Source: Pseudomonas frederiksbergensis (lineage in GTDB: Bacteria; Pseudomonadota; Gammaproteobacteria; Pseudomonadales; Pseudomonadaceae). Taken from it: DNA of 64,000 bases. The stretch's first letter is position 1, and each line of letters opens with the position of its first letter. The notes below the pieces were generated by a model. The model saw only the letters and a program-made list of their open reading frames with translations. It ran no database searches and was not told where the DNA came from. The stretch lies in assembly GCF_003732705.1 (NCBI RefSeq), contig NZ_MOBR01000045.1, positions 20,514 to 84,513 of the forward strand. Reading direction: 5' to 3'. Of this stretch, positions 7,921 through 16,210 are shown piece by piece. The translations under genes and the position numbers were made by a program.

Positions 7921-10124
7921 GGGCCTCAACGCCATTGTTTGACTACAGTTTATTGCCAGAGTATTTGATGTCGCTGCCTCGATGGATAGGCTTTAATCTG
8001 ATTCATCGGCCGGGCGGTAAGACTGACAAAATTCCAATCGACCCTAGGACCGGTAAAGGCTCCAGATGGCAAAGTCCTACAAGTCAACTGACATTTGAAG
8101 TTGCACATGCATTATATATTGATAGAGCGCTTTGTGATGGCTTGGGATTTGTGCTGATGCCTGAGGACCACCTGACCTTTGTCGATTTGGATAACGTAAA
8201 TGAAAGTGAAGACCGAAAATTAACTGCTCTTGAAATAGCGAGGCGATTAGGAACGTGGGGGGAGTTTTCCCAAAGTGGCAAAGGGGCTCACTTTTTTGTA
8301 AAAGGTACCGTACAGTCTTCTTGGAACAAAAGCCGAGAAAACGGTACAGAGGCCTATTCGCACGGGCGGTTTGTAGCAGTGACAGGGCGACGAATTCCTC
8401 AAGCGCCACTCTTCGTTGCTGAGAATCAAGCGGGATTGGATTGGTTCTACAGATCGTTTAGCGGTAAGCAAGGCGACGTGCCTGTGAATAATAATCGGAT
8501 AAGTCTTCCATCCAGTTTGCTGAGCTCCGCGATTACAGATGTCAGAACAATCCCAACTAGAAACGAGATCGATAGCCCATCGGCTCTTGCTCGCGTGTAT
8601 TCTGCACTTGAGGCGGTTACCTGCGATACCTATGAAAACTGGCTACATGTAGGAATGTCACTTCATAGCACTCACTGGTTGTCGGCTAAAGACATGTGGG
8701 ATGAATGGAGCAAGAGAAGTAAAAAATACGATCTATCTGTGCAGCATCAGAAATGGAGCAGTTTTAGCCTCCCAGAGGGGCCGACTCTGACGTTGGGGTC
8801 GCTCTTCCATTTGGCAAAACAAAATGGCTGGTCAGAGCCTGTAAATCAGAAATATGTTGATGATTTCAATGCGGAGTATTTTGTGGCTGCGTTCGGAGGG
8901 CGGGTCAGTGTTTTTCGAGAACGCTACGACTCCATTCTCCAGCGTGACCACCTTGATGCGCTCAGCGAGCGGGAGTTCATCTTGCTGCATGCGAATGAGT
9001 TTGTAACGTCAGGTCAGGATAAGGAACCACGTCAAGCTGCTCGTCTTTGGCTGCATCACCCTCAGCGGCGCGAGTACAGAGACATTATCTTTGCCCCTGG
9101 CAGTGCCGCGCCGAAGGACACTTATAACCTTTGGAAGGGGTTTGCGGTCCGCCCCGTTGAGGGAAGTTGGTCGCTCTTGCGAGATCACATTCGAGAGGTG
9201 ATCTGTGGTGGCGTCGCTGAATATGGGCGCTACCTTGAGGGTTGGTTGGCCTTTGCGGTGCAGCGTCCGGGCGAACCTGCCGGGGTCTCGGTTGTTTTAC
9301 GAGGAGGGAAGGGGACAGGCAAAGGAACCTTTGGAAATGCCCTGCTTCGACTATTTGGCCGTCATGGATTGCACATCACCAATGGCCAACATCTAACTGG
9401 GCATTTCAATCAGCACCTGCGTAATTGTGTGTTTCTTTTTGCCGACGAAGCATTTTATGCCGGCGACCGTAAAGGTGAGGCTGTATTGAAGGGGTTGATT
9501 ACTGAGCCTAGTTTGATGGTTGAGGCTAAAGGTCGCGACGCGGTGCAGGCAAAAAATTGTTTGCATGTATTGATGGCGTCGAATGCAGATTGGGCTGTAC
9601 CTGTTTCCCACGACGAACGTCGGTTTTTCTTGTTGGATGTGCTAGATATTAGGCGCCAAGATATAAGTTATTTCGCCGCCTTAAATCAACAGCTCGAGAC
9701 TGGTGGTTACGAGGCGATGCTATTCGATTTGCTTTGTTATGACCTGACCGACTTCGATATCCGTCGACCACCCGTAACTCGAAGTTTATATGATCAGAAG
9801 CTTGTTTCTCTTGATTTGCCTGCACAGTGGTTATTCGAGCGACTGAGGGAGGGGCGTTTGCGTGCTTGCGATATGGAATGGGTTTCCCAACAAGTTAAGC
9901 AACATTTGGTAAATGATTTTACAGATTTTTGTCGTCAGGTAGGCCGGGATCGTTTCAACGCACATGCTACATCGACAAGGCTGGGGGTTGCGCTCAAAAA
10001 AATCCTGCGCGAAAAGCTATTGGATGCGAGACCGACAATTAACGGTCGTCGCGAATGGTGCTGGCAGTTTCCGGTTTTGGATGAATGCCGCCAGCAGTTT
10101 GATAAATATCTATCTGGGCATTAA
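7917..10124 (+). CDS. Primase-polymerase/SF3-type helicase replication protein
   Basis: This 735-residue protein would start replication of the excised island. Its N-terminal part (about 1-190: WIGFNLIHRPGGKTDKIPI, FVDLDN with acidic metal-binding residues, SGKGAHFFVKG) resembles archaeo-eukaryotic primase-polymerase domains. The C-terminal part (about 440-620) has a Walker A loop GGKGTGKGT, a Walker B-like FLFADEAFYAG and a sensor-like HVLMASNADWAVP. Together these match the helicase domain of NrS-1-type phage polymerases (DUF5906). It starts inside the preceding gene. The GC content is lower than in core genes. Autonomous replication of the element is inferred. Confidence 0.85.
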   Translation: MRASTPLFDYSLLPEYLMSLPRWIGFNLIHRPGGKTDKIPIDPRTGKGSRWQSPTSQLTFEVAHALYIDRALCDGLGFVLMPEDHLTFVDLDNVNESEDRKLTALEIARRLGTWGEFSQSGKGAHFFVKGTVQSSWNKSRENGTEAYSHGRFVAVTGRRIPQAPLFVAENQAGLDWFYRSFSGKQGDVPVNNNRISLPSSLLSSAITDVRTIPTRNEIDSPSALARVYSALEAVTCDTYENWLHVGMSLHSTHWLSAKDMWDEWSKRSKKYDLSVQHQKWSSFSLPEGPTLTLGSLFHLAKQNGWSEPVNQKYVDDFNAEYFVAAFGGRVSVFRERYDSILQRDHLDALSEREFILLHANEFVTSGQDKEPRQAARLWLHHPQRREYRDIIFAPGSAAPKDTYNLWKGFAVRPVEGSWSLLRDHIREVICGGVAEYGRYLEGWLAFAVQRPGEPAGVSVVLRGGKGTGKGTFGNALLRLFGRHGLHITNGQHLTGHFNQHLRNCVFLFADEAFYAGDRKGEAVLKGLITEPSLMVEAKGRDAVQAKNCLHVLMASNADWAVPVSHDERRFFLLDVLDIRRQDISYFAALNQQLETGGYEAMLFDLLCYDLTDFDIRRPPVTRSLYDQKLVSLDLPAQWLFERLREGRLRACDMEWVSQQVKQHLVNDFTDFCRQVGRDRFNAHATSTRLGVALKKILREKLLDARPTINGRREWCWQFPVLDECRQQFDKYLSGH

Positions 10125-10220
10125 CGTTCAATTATCTTTGCCCATGCTGCCTGACCTTTTTGACGAATGTTAACCAGATCACCAAGTGTGGTAAGTCATT
10201 ACAGGGTGAAAGATTAATAA

Positions 10221-10314
10221 GTTAGACAGGTTGGACAGGTTGGACCAGCTTAATGATTTCAGTGCTCTTGCGTGTCCAACTAGTAATCTCAGATAGATAC
10301 CGGTTGGACAACCG
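10221..10314. repeat. Iteron-like TTGGAC repeats, candidate island origin
   Basis: Three consecutive 9-mers GTTAGACAG, GTTGGACAG, GTTGGACCA (10221-10247) are followed by an inverted GTGTCCAAC (10272-10280) and a palindromic CGGTTGGACAACCG (10301-10314). The cluster lies in the 200-bp gap just after the primase-helicase. Iterons next to a replication gene are a common origin design, so this is a candidate origin. It could instead be an operator. Confidence 0.5.
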
Positions 10315-10338
10315 CCCCTAACCACCAGCGATTTGAGG

Positions 10339-10653
10339 ATGAAACCTGTGGCCGATGCTTATATCCGGGATCTACAGCGGAAAGTTGAGCTTCAGAAACC
10401 AGCAGTTGTTGCGCCTGTAAGCCTAGCAGAGCGGATTTTTTGTTGGCACTCAAGCCTTTCAGAGTTTTTGCGTATCAGGCCTTTTTCAATGAAGGAGCTG
10501 GAGCAGGTTACTGCGAGCCAAGGACGGTTCATCAGTCCAGTACTGATCCAGCTAGGGTGGTCAAGGAAACGAAAGTGGGATTCGCAGGGGAGCTACCATC
10601 GCTACTGGGTTCCTCCAATGTACACGCCTATCAAGGCTTGTGTAGTGGTCTAA
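10339..10653 (+). CDS. Hypothetical island protein, 104 residues
   Basis: The start is taken as ATG 10339, although the frame extends to a TTG at 10333. The product begins MKPVADAYIRDLQRKVELQK (helical). It ends in a compact basic-aromatic segment (FISPVLIQLGWSRKRKW, then GSYHRYWVPP) resembling the small winged-helix or Zn-free DNA-binding modules often found after phage primases. It lies directly after the iteron-like cluster and may bind it, but this is inference. No family is assigned. Confidence 0.55.
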   Translation: MKPVADAYIRDLQRKVELQKPAVVAPVSLAERIFCWHSSLSEFLRIRPFSMKELEQVTASQGRFISPVLIQLGWSRKRKWDSQGSYHRYWVPPMYTPIKACVVV

Positions 10654-10844
10654 TGAAACCGGACACCCATAAGGTTTTTTCACAATGACAGAGGCTGTCT
10701 AACGTCGATCCCTGCGCTTCGGACGACAGCTTTTGGGGTACCGGATATCGGAAAAAGGCCGCAGTGACCGATTGCACATTGACATCACGGGGGGCGCGCG
10801 CCGAAACTCAAAAATAACCCCCAAAATGATAAGGATATCTCGTA

Positions 10845-11129
10845 ATGAAAAAGCGTTCTTTTCTGGTTCCTCTGGCTACTCTGGCCGCAGCCATAGCCAC
10901 AGAACAAGCTTCAGCGATAGCTACCCATGAGGTTGTCGAGCCCAGTACCGACGCCACGAACACGTTCCAGGCCGATGCCCAAGTCGAAGACCTTTTGGTA
11001 CGCAGTGGCAATGAACAATTCGCCTTTGTTCTCAAACGCGGGGACCAAGGTCAGATGATGGCTTACCACAGTTCTCACAGTTCTCATGCCTCTCACGTTT
11101 CTCATGCCTCCCATACCTCGGGCTCCTAA
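10845..11129 (+). CDS. hxsA: His-Xaa-Ser repeat precursor peptide HxsA
   Basis: This 94-residue protein is the substrate of the Hxs radical-SAM maturation system. It starts like an exported protein (MKKRSFLVPLATLAAAIATE, cleavage possible after ASA near residue 24). It continues as an acidic, soluble core (about 25-70) and ends in an uninterrupted His-Xaa-Ser array: HSSHSSHASHVSHASHTS, six triplets in register. This matches the HxsA family known from comparative genomics, in which the repeats are presumed modification sites. Its stop overlaps the hxsD start by one base. A ribosome-binding site AAGGAT precedes the ATG. The modification made and its biological role are not known from sequence. 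Confidence 0.92.
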   Translation: MKKRSFLVPLATLAAAIATEQASAIATHEVVEPSTDATNTFQADAQVEDLLVRSGNEQFAFVLKRGDQGQMMAYHSSHSSHASHVSHASHTSGS

Positions 11130-11431
11130 TGGCGCTTTCAGATACGCTCGTCTTTGACGAGCGGCTTTATGACGTGCAGGTTCTGCAAAAAGCCGCTTAT
11201 CGTTCAATCAATTCACTGACGGTTGATATCACATCAACAGGGGGGCAATTTATCTGCGCCTTATCCTCGAATATTGGTGTTGACGAGCCTTCCTTTCTGT
11301 TTGCTATCCAAGAGTTCAAGAAGGACGTACTTGACTACCAGCTACGCCACCGGCTGAACGCAGAGACGCAGCCGATCAAGAACCTGATCCTTGGGCTGGC
11401 TTTTTCAAAAACCGGGCTGACTAGTGAGTAA
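11129..11431 (+). CDS. hxsD: His-Xaa-Ser system protein HxsD
   Basis: This 100-residue protein occupies the HxsD position between the repeat precursor and the two radical SAM enzymes. It begins MALSDTLVFDERLYDVQVLQ, is predicted alpha/beta, has one cysteine and no signal peptide. HxsD is a conserved small partner in Hxs loci. By analogy with other RiPP systems it may deliver the precursor to the enzymes, but this is not shown. It overlaps hxsA by one base (TAATG) and hxsB by eight, so the proteins are translationally coupled. Confidence 0.85.
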   Translation: MALSDTLVFDERLYDVQVLQKAAYRSINSLTVDITSTGGQFICALSSNIGVDEPSFLFAIQEFKKDVLDYQLRHRLNAETQPIKNLILGLAFSKTGLTSE

Positions 11432-12881
11432 ATTCCAGAAGCTGGAGTTCTACGCGCAGCAACACACCTATGAGTTGCTGCCCTTCAAATTTGACCGCCT
11501 GAATGACGATGAGTACGTCATCACCAACATGGCCGGTGAGTTTCACGTCATACCGGCGCCGATGCTTGAGCCGATCATAAGCAAGACGCTCGCGCTCTCA
11601 TCAGAACTGATCGCTAAGCTGCGGTCCAAACAGTTCATTCGCTTCACCAACGAGGAGGCGCCACTTCAGCTTCTGGCACTCAAGATTCGCACGCGGCTAT
11701 CCAGGCTGGCCCAGTTCACCAATCTGCATATCTTTGTGGTGACCCTTCGCTGCGATCATAGCTGCCCATATTGTCAGGTGTCGAGGCAGTCGGAGAGCAA
11801 AGGCGAATTCGACATGACCACGGAAATGGCAGACAAGTCGTTGGATTTCGTTTTCAGGTCTCCGAATCCAGCCATCAAAATTGAGTTTCAGGGTGGCGAG
11901 CCGCTGCTGAACTTTGAGATGGTGAAGCACGTCGTTCTTGAGGCAAAAAAACGTAACCTCAAGGAAGGGCGTGATCTGCGGTTCGTCATTGCGACCACAC
12001 TATCGCTACTGACCAATGACATGCTCGATTTCTGTAAGCAGCACAGCATTGTGCTTTCATCTTCTCTCGATGGGCCAATGGATTTGCATAATGAAAATCG
12101 CCCACGGCCAGGCCGAGATAGCCACCAGCGTTTTGAGGAGGGCTTGAAGAAAGCCCGTGCGGCCCTCGGCTATGACCAAGTGTCAGCCTTGATGACAACC
12201 ACAGATAAGAGCCTGCCACGAGCACGTGACATCATTGATGAGTACTTGCGCTTGGGCTTTGATGGCATCTTCCTGCGCACGCTTTCCCCTTACGGTTTTG
12301 CAATCAAGACCAAAAAATTCATGTCGTATGACACGGAGCGCTGGCTGGAATTTTACAAGGAAGGTCTTGAGTACATCATTGAGCTAAACAAGTCGGGCAT
12401 ACGATTTGTAGAGCAGTATTCTGCGATCGTGCTGACAAAAATGCTGACATCAGGGGACCCCGGGTTTGTTGATTTAATGAACCCTGCCGGTGCTGGTATC
12501 GCAGCCATCGTGTTCAACTACGACGGATCGGTATACGCCTCAGATGAAAGCCGTATGCTTGCCGAAATGGGTGATCATACGTTCCGGCTGGGCAGCATTC
12601 TTGAGCATTCATATGAGGAGATCATCCTCTCGGATCAGCTTCTGGATGCACTGGAAAACTCCTTCACTTTAAGTGCCCCCATGTGTTCTGACTGCGCATT
12701 CGAACCCTACTGTGGTGCCGAACCTGTCTACCATCACGCAATACACAAGGATGTGGTGGCAAGAAAACCTGAGTCGGCTTTCTGCAAGCGGAATATGTCG
12801 ATCTTCAAACACCTCATTGAATTGATGGGAGGCGATGAGCAAACGAAACGGATTTTTATGGGGTGGGCCAACCGATGCTGA
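11424..12881 (+). CDS. hxsB: His-Xaa-Ser system radical SAM maturase HxsB
   Basis: This is a 485-residue radical SAM enzyme. The CX3CX2C motif binding the catalytic 4Fe-4S cluster is CDHSCPYC (Cys110, 114, 117). It is followed by the SAM-binding FQGGEPLLNF. The C-terminal part (about 420-465) carries a SPASM-type cysteine set (APMCSDCAFEPYCGAEP and a later Cys in SAFCKRN), which binds extra iron-sulfur clusters in peptide-modifying enzymes. The N-terminal 95 residues may recognise the precursor. The start is GTG 11424, inside hxsD. It probably modifies the His-Xaa-Ser array of HxsA together with HxsC. Confidence 0.93.
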   Translation: MSKFQKLEFYAQQHTYELLPFKFDRLNDDEYVITNMAGEFHVIPAPMLEPIISKTLALSSELIAKLRSKQFIRFTNEEAPLQLLALKIRTRLSRLAQFTNLHIFVVTLRCDHSCPYCQVSRQSESKGEFDMTTEMADKSLDFVFRSPNPAIKIEFQGGEPLLNFEMVKHVVLEAKKRNLKEGRDLRFVIATTLSLLTNDMLDFCKQHSIVLSSSLDGPMDLHNENRPRPGRDSHQRFEEGLKKARAALGYDQVSALMTTTDKSLPRARDIIDEYLRLGFDGIFLRTLSPYGFAIKTKKFMSYDTERWLEFYKEGLEYIIELNKSGIRFVEQYSAIVLTKMLTSGDPGFVDLMNPAGAGIAAIVFNYDGSVYASDESRMLAEMGDHTFRLGSILEHSYEEIILSDQLLDALENSFTLSAPMCSDCAFEPYCGAEPVYHHAIHKDVVARKPESAFCKRNMSIFKHLIELMGGDEQTKRIFMGWANRC

Positions 12882-14041
12882 AACTCGGCGGAAAGATTAT
12901 CCGTATACATGCTGTTGACGTTGAAAAAGCTATCACCCTGGCCAAAGTATCGACCAGTCGGAATCTGCCTGGAGTTTTGCGACGAGAAATGGCTTACCTG
13001 GTTTCCGATGACCAGATACCCCACGGATTCGCGCACTATCTGCTTGCTGATAAACATCGGCATCTGGTTGATGCGCTCCCTTCCAATTCCGACTTCTCAA
13101 TTCTACCGGAGGACTACAGCTATATTGGTGATGGCGATGTTATCCGGCTTTCAGCGGATCGTGAGAGCATACGAGTGTTGTTTCGCGCATCGTCGCCGCA
13201 CAACAGTATCCTGGTCACAGAGCAGTGTAATCATTACTGCCTCATGTGTTCCCAACCGCCGAAAGCAGCTGATGACTCATGGATACTCGACGAAATCGAG
13301 AGCCTGATTCCGCTGATTCCAAAAGATACCCGCGAGCTGGTGTTTACTGGGGGCGAGCCTACGACCAATCGGGAGCGCTTCCTTAAGATCATCAGCCTCA
13401 CAAAAAGTTACCTGCCAAGAACCGCAATCCACATTCTCTCGAATGGGCGCAGTTTCAAAGACCCAGCGTTCGCTGAACGGTATGCGCAGATTGAATTGTC
13501 TGACGCGATGATCGGAATCCCTGTCTATTCAGAAGATCCGACACTACATGACTACATCGTCCAGGCCCGAGGCGCATTCGATGAAACCATACAGGGCATT
13601 CTCAATCTGAAGCGCTTGGGTCAGAAGGTTGAGATCCGAGTGGTCATTCACAAGCTGTCGGTGCAACGCTTGCCAGAGCTGTGTGAGTTCATCGCACGCA
13701 ACCTACTGTTTGTTGACCATGTGGCGCTGATGGGCCTTGAGATGATGGGCTTTACTAGGGCCAATCTTGATGGGCTGTGGATCGACCCAATCGAATACAA
13801 AGACATACTCAGCAAATCCGTTGGCATCCTCGCCAAATACGGAATGAATATCTCGGTCTACAACCATCAACTCTGCCTGGTGAACTCAGATATTTATCCC
13901 TACTACCGCAAGTCAATCAGTGACTGGAAGAATGAATATGCCGTCGAGTGCGAGGCATGTACTCGCAAGTCGGACTGCGGAGGATTTTTTTCGTCAGGGA
14001 TCAAGCATGGCTACAGCAAGAGTCTAATACCTTTTTGTTGA
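12875..14041 (+). CDS. hxsC: His-Xaa-Ser system radical SAM maturase HxsC
   Basis: This second radical SAM enzyme has 388 residues from ATG 12875. A GTG at 12863 would add four. The cluster motif is CNHYCLMC (Cys118, 122, 125), followed by the SAM-binding LVFTGGEPTTNRE. The C-terminus carries CEACTRKSDCGG and a final Cys, consistent with an auxiliary cluster. A paired HxsB/HxsC arrangement defines Hxs loci. Whether the two act in sequence on one residue or on different residues is not known. The gene overlaps the end of hxsB. After its stop there is a 60-bp gap before a methyltransferase-like frame. Confidence 0.92.
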   Translation: MLKLGGKIIRIHAVDVEKAITLAKVSTSRNLPGVLRREMAYLVSDDQIPHGFAHYLLADKHRHLVDALPSNSDFSILPEDYSYIGDGDVIRLSADRESIRVLFRASSPHNSILVTEQCNHYCLMCSQPPKAADDSWILDEIESLIPLIPKDTRELVFTGGEPTTNRERFLKIISLTKSYLPRTAIHILSNGRSFKDPAFAERYAQIELSDAMIGIPVYSEDPTLHDYIVQARGAFDETIQGILNLKRLGQKVEIRVVIHKLSVQRLPELCEFIARNLLFVDHVALMGLEMMGFTRANLDGLWIDPIEYKDILSKSVGILAKYGMNISVYNHQLCLVNSDIYPYYRKSISDWKNEYAVECEACTRKSDCGGFFSSGIKHGYSKSLIPFC

Positions 14042-14160
14042 TCTACGTTAAAGGTCGGCATCAAGATTATTCTGTGAATTGTTGCGCAGTGGAGTCAGTT
14101 TAAATTATAGAAAAATACAGTCGACATAAAAAGCCAATATCCAATGATCCGTCAAGTTTT

Positions 14161-14661
14161 TTGGCGAGAGTGATATCAGGGCTGAATTTACCTGAAGGGT
14201 CTCTTGCCCTTGATTTGGGGTGCGGCTATGGTCGTAATTCCGCACTATTATCAAGGCACTTCGCGAATGTAATAGCCGCTGATGTTTCTTGTAAAAGTTT
14301 CAGCGACTTATGGTATTTAGATTGTGAAAATATACACCCGGTGATCCTTGATTGCGGGAAATTACTCCCGTTTTTAAACAATACATTCTCAGCTGTCATA
14401 GTCGTGCATTTATATTATGAAGATTTAATTGTCAACTTGATTGATGTAATCCAGCCGGGCGGTTTTTTTGTTTATGAAAGCATTGCTGGCAATGGCGAAA
14501 ACTGGCGAGAGCTGAGTCTTTCCGGAGAAGTAAAAAGGCTTTTGGAAAAGCAGTTCATTATTAAGTATTACTTAGAGCGATCTGTAGGCCCTGATAAAAA
14601 AAATGCCACTGTGAAAGTGGTTGCCCAAAAGAAAAAACCTGAATCGCTCGCAGCTTTATAG
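14161..14661 (+). CDS. Class I SAM-dependent methyltransferase, start unclear
   Basis: Motif I is plain (LALDLGCGYGRNSALL), with a motif II-like VIAADVS, a motif IV-like FSAVIVVHLYYEDL and a motif V region QPGGFFVYES. This gives a small class I methyltransferase of at least 166 residues. From TTG 14161 only 15 residues precede motif I, fewer than usual. The frame is open back to 14104 and encodes plausible sequence (IIEKYSRHKKPISNDPSSF) but has no ATG or GTG. Start at ATT 14104, which has GTGGAG just upstream, or loss of the original start is possible. It follows hxsC on the same strand and could act on the Hxs product. The AT-rich composition differs from hxsBC, so it may be a later arrival. 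Confidence 0.65.
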   Translation: MARVISGLNLPEGSLALDLGCGYGRNSALLSRHFANVIAADVSCKSFSDLWYLDCENIHPVILDCGKLLPFLNNTFSAVIVVHLYYEDLIVNLIDVIQPGGFFVYESIAGNGENWRELSLSGEVKRLLEKQFIIKYYLERSVGPDKKNATVKVVAQKKKPESLAAL

Positions 14662-14689
14662 GCGCTTCTGATCGTCGGCTTCGGGTTCA

Positions 14690-14835
14690 GGCTGTGTGAA
14701 AACGCCGAAGGTTGCGAAATGTGAGCACGGGCTCCTGGCGTCGATGTAGAAAACCCAATTTGACGTTGTTACACACTCTGGGCAGATTGTGGTCTGTTAC
14801 GAATGACTCCAATTGGCCCGGGCTGTGTGAAAAAT
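14690..14835. repeat. Degenerate short inverted-repeat element remnants
   Basis: TGTGTGAAAACG (14693-14704) and an imperfect inverted partner CGTTGTTACACA (14764-14775) bound about 90 bp. A further lone end, GGGCTGTGTGAAAAATG, lies near 14819-14835. The ends resemble those of the two clearer elements at 15786-15923 and 21914-22070. This is the only structure seen in the gene-free stretch 14662-15044. Confidence 0.45.
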
Positions 14836-15044
14836 GTAGCTACTGACCGAAAACTGACCCAAGTGCTCAACTGCTTTAATTCAGCTTTGGAACAAGAGGA
14901 CACGGGGCACATAAAATTTTCTTTCAGCAACCCACCTTAGATCAAATTGCAATCGGCAGGGTGGGTCAGTTGTCAATTAGCGCAGCCCCCTCACCACAGA
15001 CAGTAATCGGCCAACAGCAGACGCTCGTTGAGGGACGAGGTTGG

Positions 15045-15659
15045 CTATTCCACAACCAGGTATTGGTCTACGCCAACGGAATACTTGTATGGCACGCCAC
15101 CTGTAATTAGAAATTCCTTCGCCGGCGGATCTATACCGTTAAGGGCGAGAAAGTGTATGAGGTAAATACCCGGATTTTCGAGGTTCTGTACGAACGTGAT
15201 CTCGTAGCTCTCACCTGCTCCAACATTCACGAATCTTAGTGGTGCGCGATTAAGGGTTCCCGCATAGCGACCCGAAAGGAGATTGATCGGTTTCTGGTAG
15301 ATCGGCTTCCCCTCAGCGAAGGTGACGGGTACCAGCGTCAAAGCATCATTGTCCAGGGTAACCTTACTTTCCTTGTTGCCAAGGTTGGAAAGAATCACCT
15401 TGACCTGAAGCAAGTTCTGCCCATCCGCGAGTGGCTGAACCGTCGATTCGACCTTTGCTTGGATATGCGGTTTCTGCGTGGTCTTCTGGTCCAGTTCCTT
15501 AAGTGTGTATTCTGTGACCTCCTTTTCCTTTTTCACATACACGGTGGAGTAATAGCCCCACACCGCGACGACGATCGCAGCGATGACCGTAGTAGCTTGG
15601 GCGAGGATCTGAACTCCGAGATGGACTTTTTCGATTTTGCTGAGTGAACTATCTGACAT
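15045..15659 (-). CDS. Hypothetical membrane-anchored protein, 204 residues
   Basis: The protein starts MSDSSLSKIEKVHLGVQILA and has one hydrophobic helix at about residues 20-42 (TTVIAAIVVAVWGYYSTVYV). A predicted beta-rich domain with no cysteines follows, ending in GVPYKYSVGVDQYLVVE. The topology suggests a short cytoplasmic N-terminus, one membrane anchor and an external domain. It stands alone between inverted-repeat elements and is not obviously part of the Hxs or T6SS modules. I do not recognise the family. Confidence 0.65.
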   Translation of the reverse strand: MSDSSLSKIEKVHLGVQILAQATTVIAAIVVAVWGYYSTVYVKKEKEVTEYTLKELDQKTTQKPHIQAKVESTVQPLADGQNLLQVKVILSNLGNKESKVTLDNDALTLVPVTFAEGKPIYQKPINLLSGRYAGTLNRAPLRFVNVGAGESYEITFVQNLENPGIYLIHFLALNGIDPPAKEFLITGGVPYKYSVGVDQYLVVE

Positions 15660-15785
15660 TTGTGTCTCACTGTTGAAATTGGCGGGGTATTATTATTTTA
15701 GATAGCAGGGCAAGACTCTCGACCTACAAAAGTCCTCTATTAAGTTCGACTATTATGCCCCGTATTTACCGGAAGCTATCGGCCG

Positions 15786-15923
15786 AGTTTGTGTAAGAAC
15801 GGGTTAGAGAAATTTTGACGTTCAGAGTCGAAACGAAAATCGCGTCCCTACGCAAATTTCAGATCCGCTGAGCTGCAAATCACTAGCAGACATTAAAACT
15901 GAGCCTGAATTTTTACACAGCCT
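15786..15923. repeat. MITE-like element, copy 1
   Basis: The ends are TGTGTAAGAACG (15790-15801) and an inverted TTTTTACACA (15910-15919). The internal sequence, read in reverse complement, matches the element at 21914-22070, including TGAAATTTGCGTAGG and ACGCGATTTTCGTT. No coding capacity is present. It looks like a non-autonomous element or the fused ends of an insertion sequence. The rest of the gene-free stretch 15660-16210 shows nothing else convincing. Confidence 0.6.
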
Positions 15924-16210
15924 GGGCCAATTGCTGTACTTGAGAAGTATCTGCGGAACCAGGGCGATCCATGCGGCCACGCTCGCAAGAACTTGCAATT
16001 TATATTCCATCAGAAACGGGAGTTTTTTTTCAGGATTTCCCTAGGCTGACTTTACAATTTCACGGGTCAAAGATAGCGATCTTAGGGAGCAATGGAGTAA
16101 AAAATCAACGTAGCCCCTTTTAACCCAACATGCGTTTATATCACCACCGATAGATCTGGAAATAATCTATTGGTGGTGCACACAGAAATCTTGTTACTGA
16201 TTGGAATTAC

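Noticed and set aside
11064..11129. His/Ser repeat DNA as a CRISPR or simple tandem repeat
   Set aside because: The repeat is in frame within a protein flanked by matching maturation genes, and the period is nine bases with codon variation, not spacer-repeat structure.
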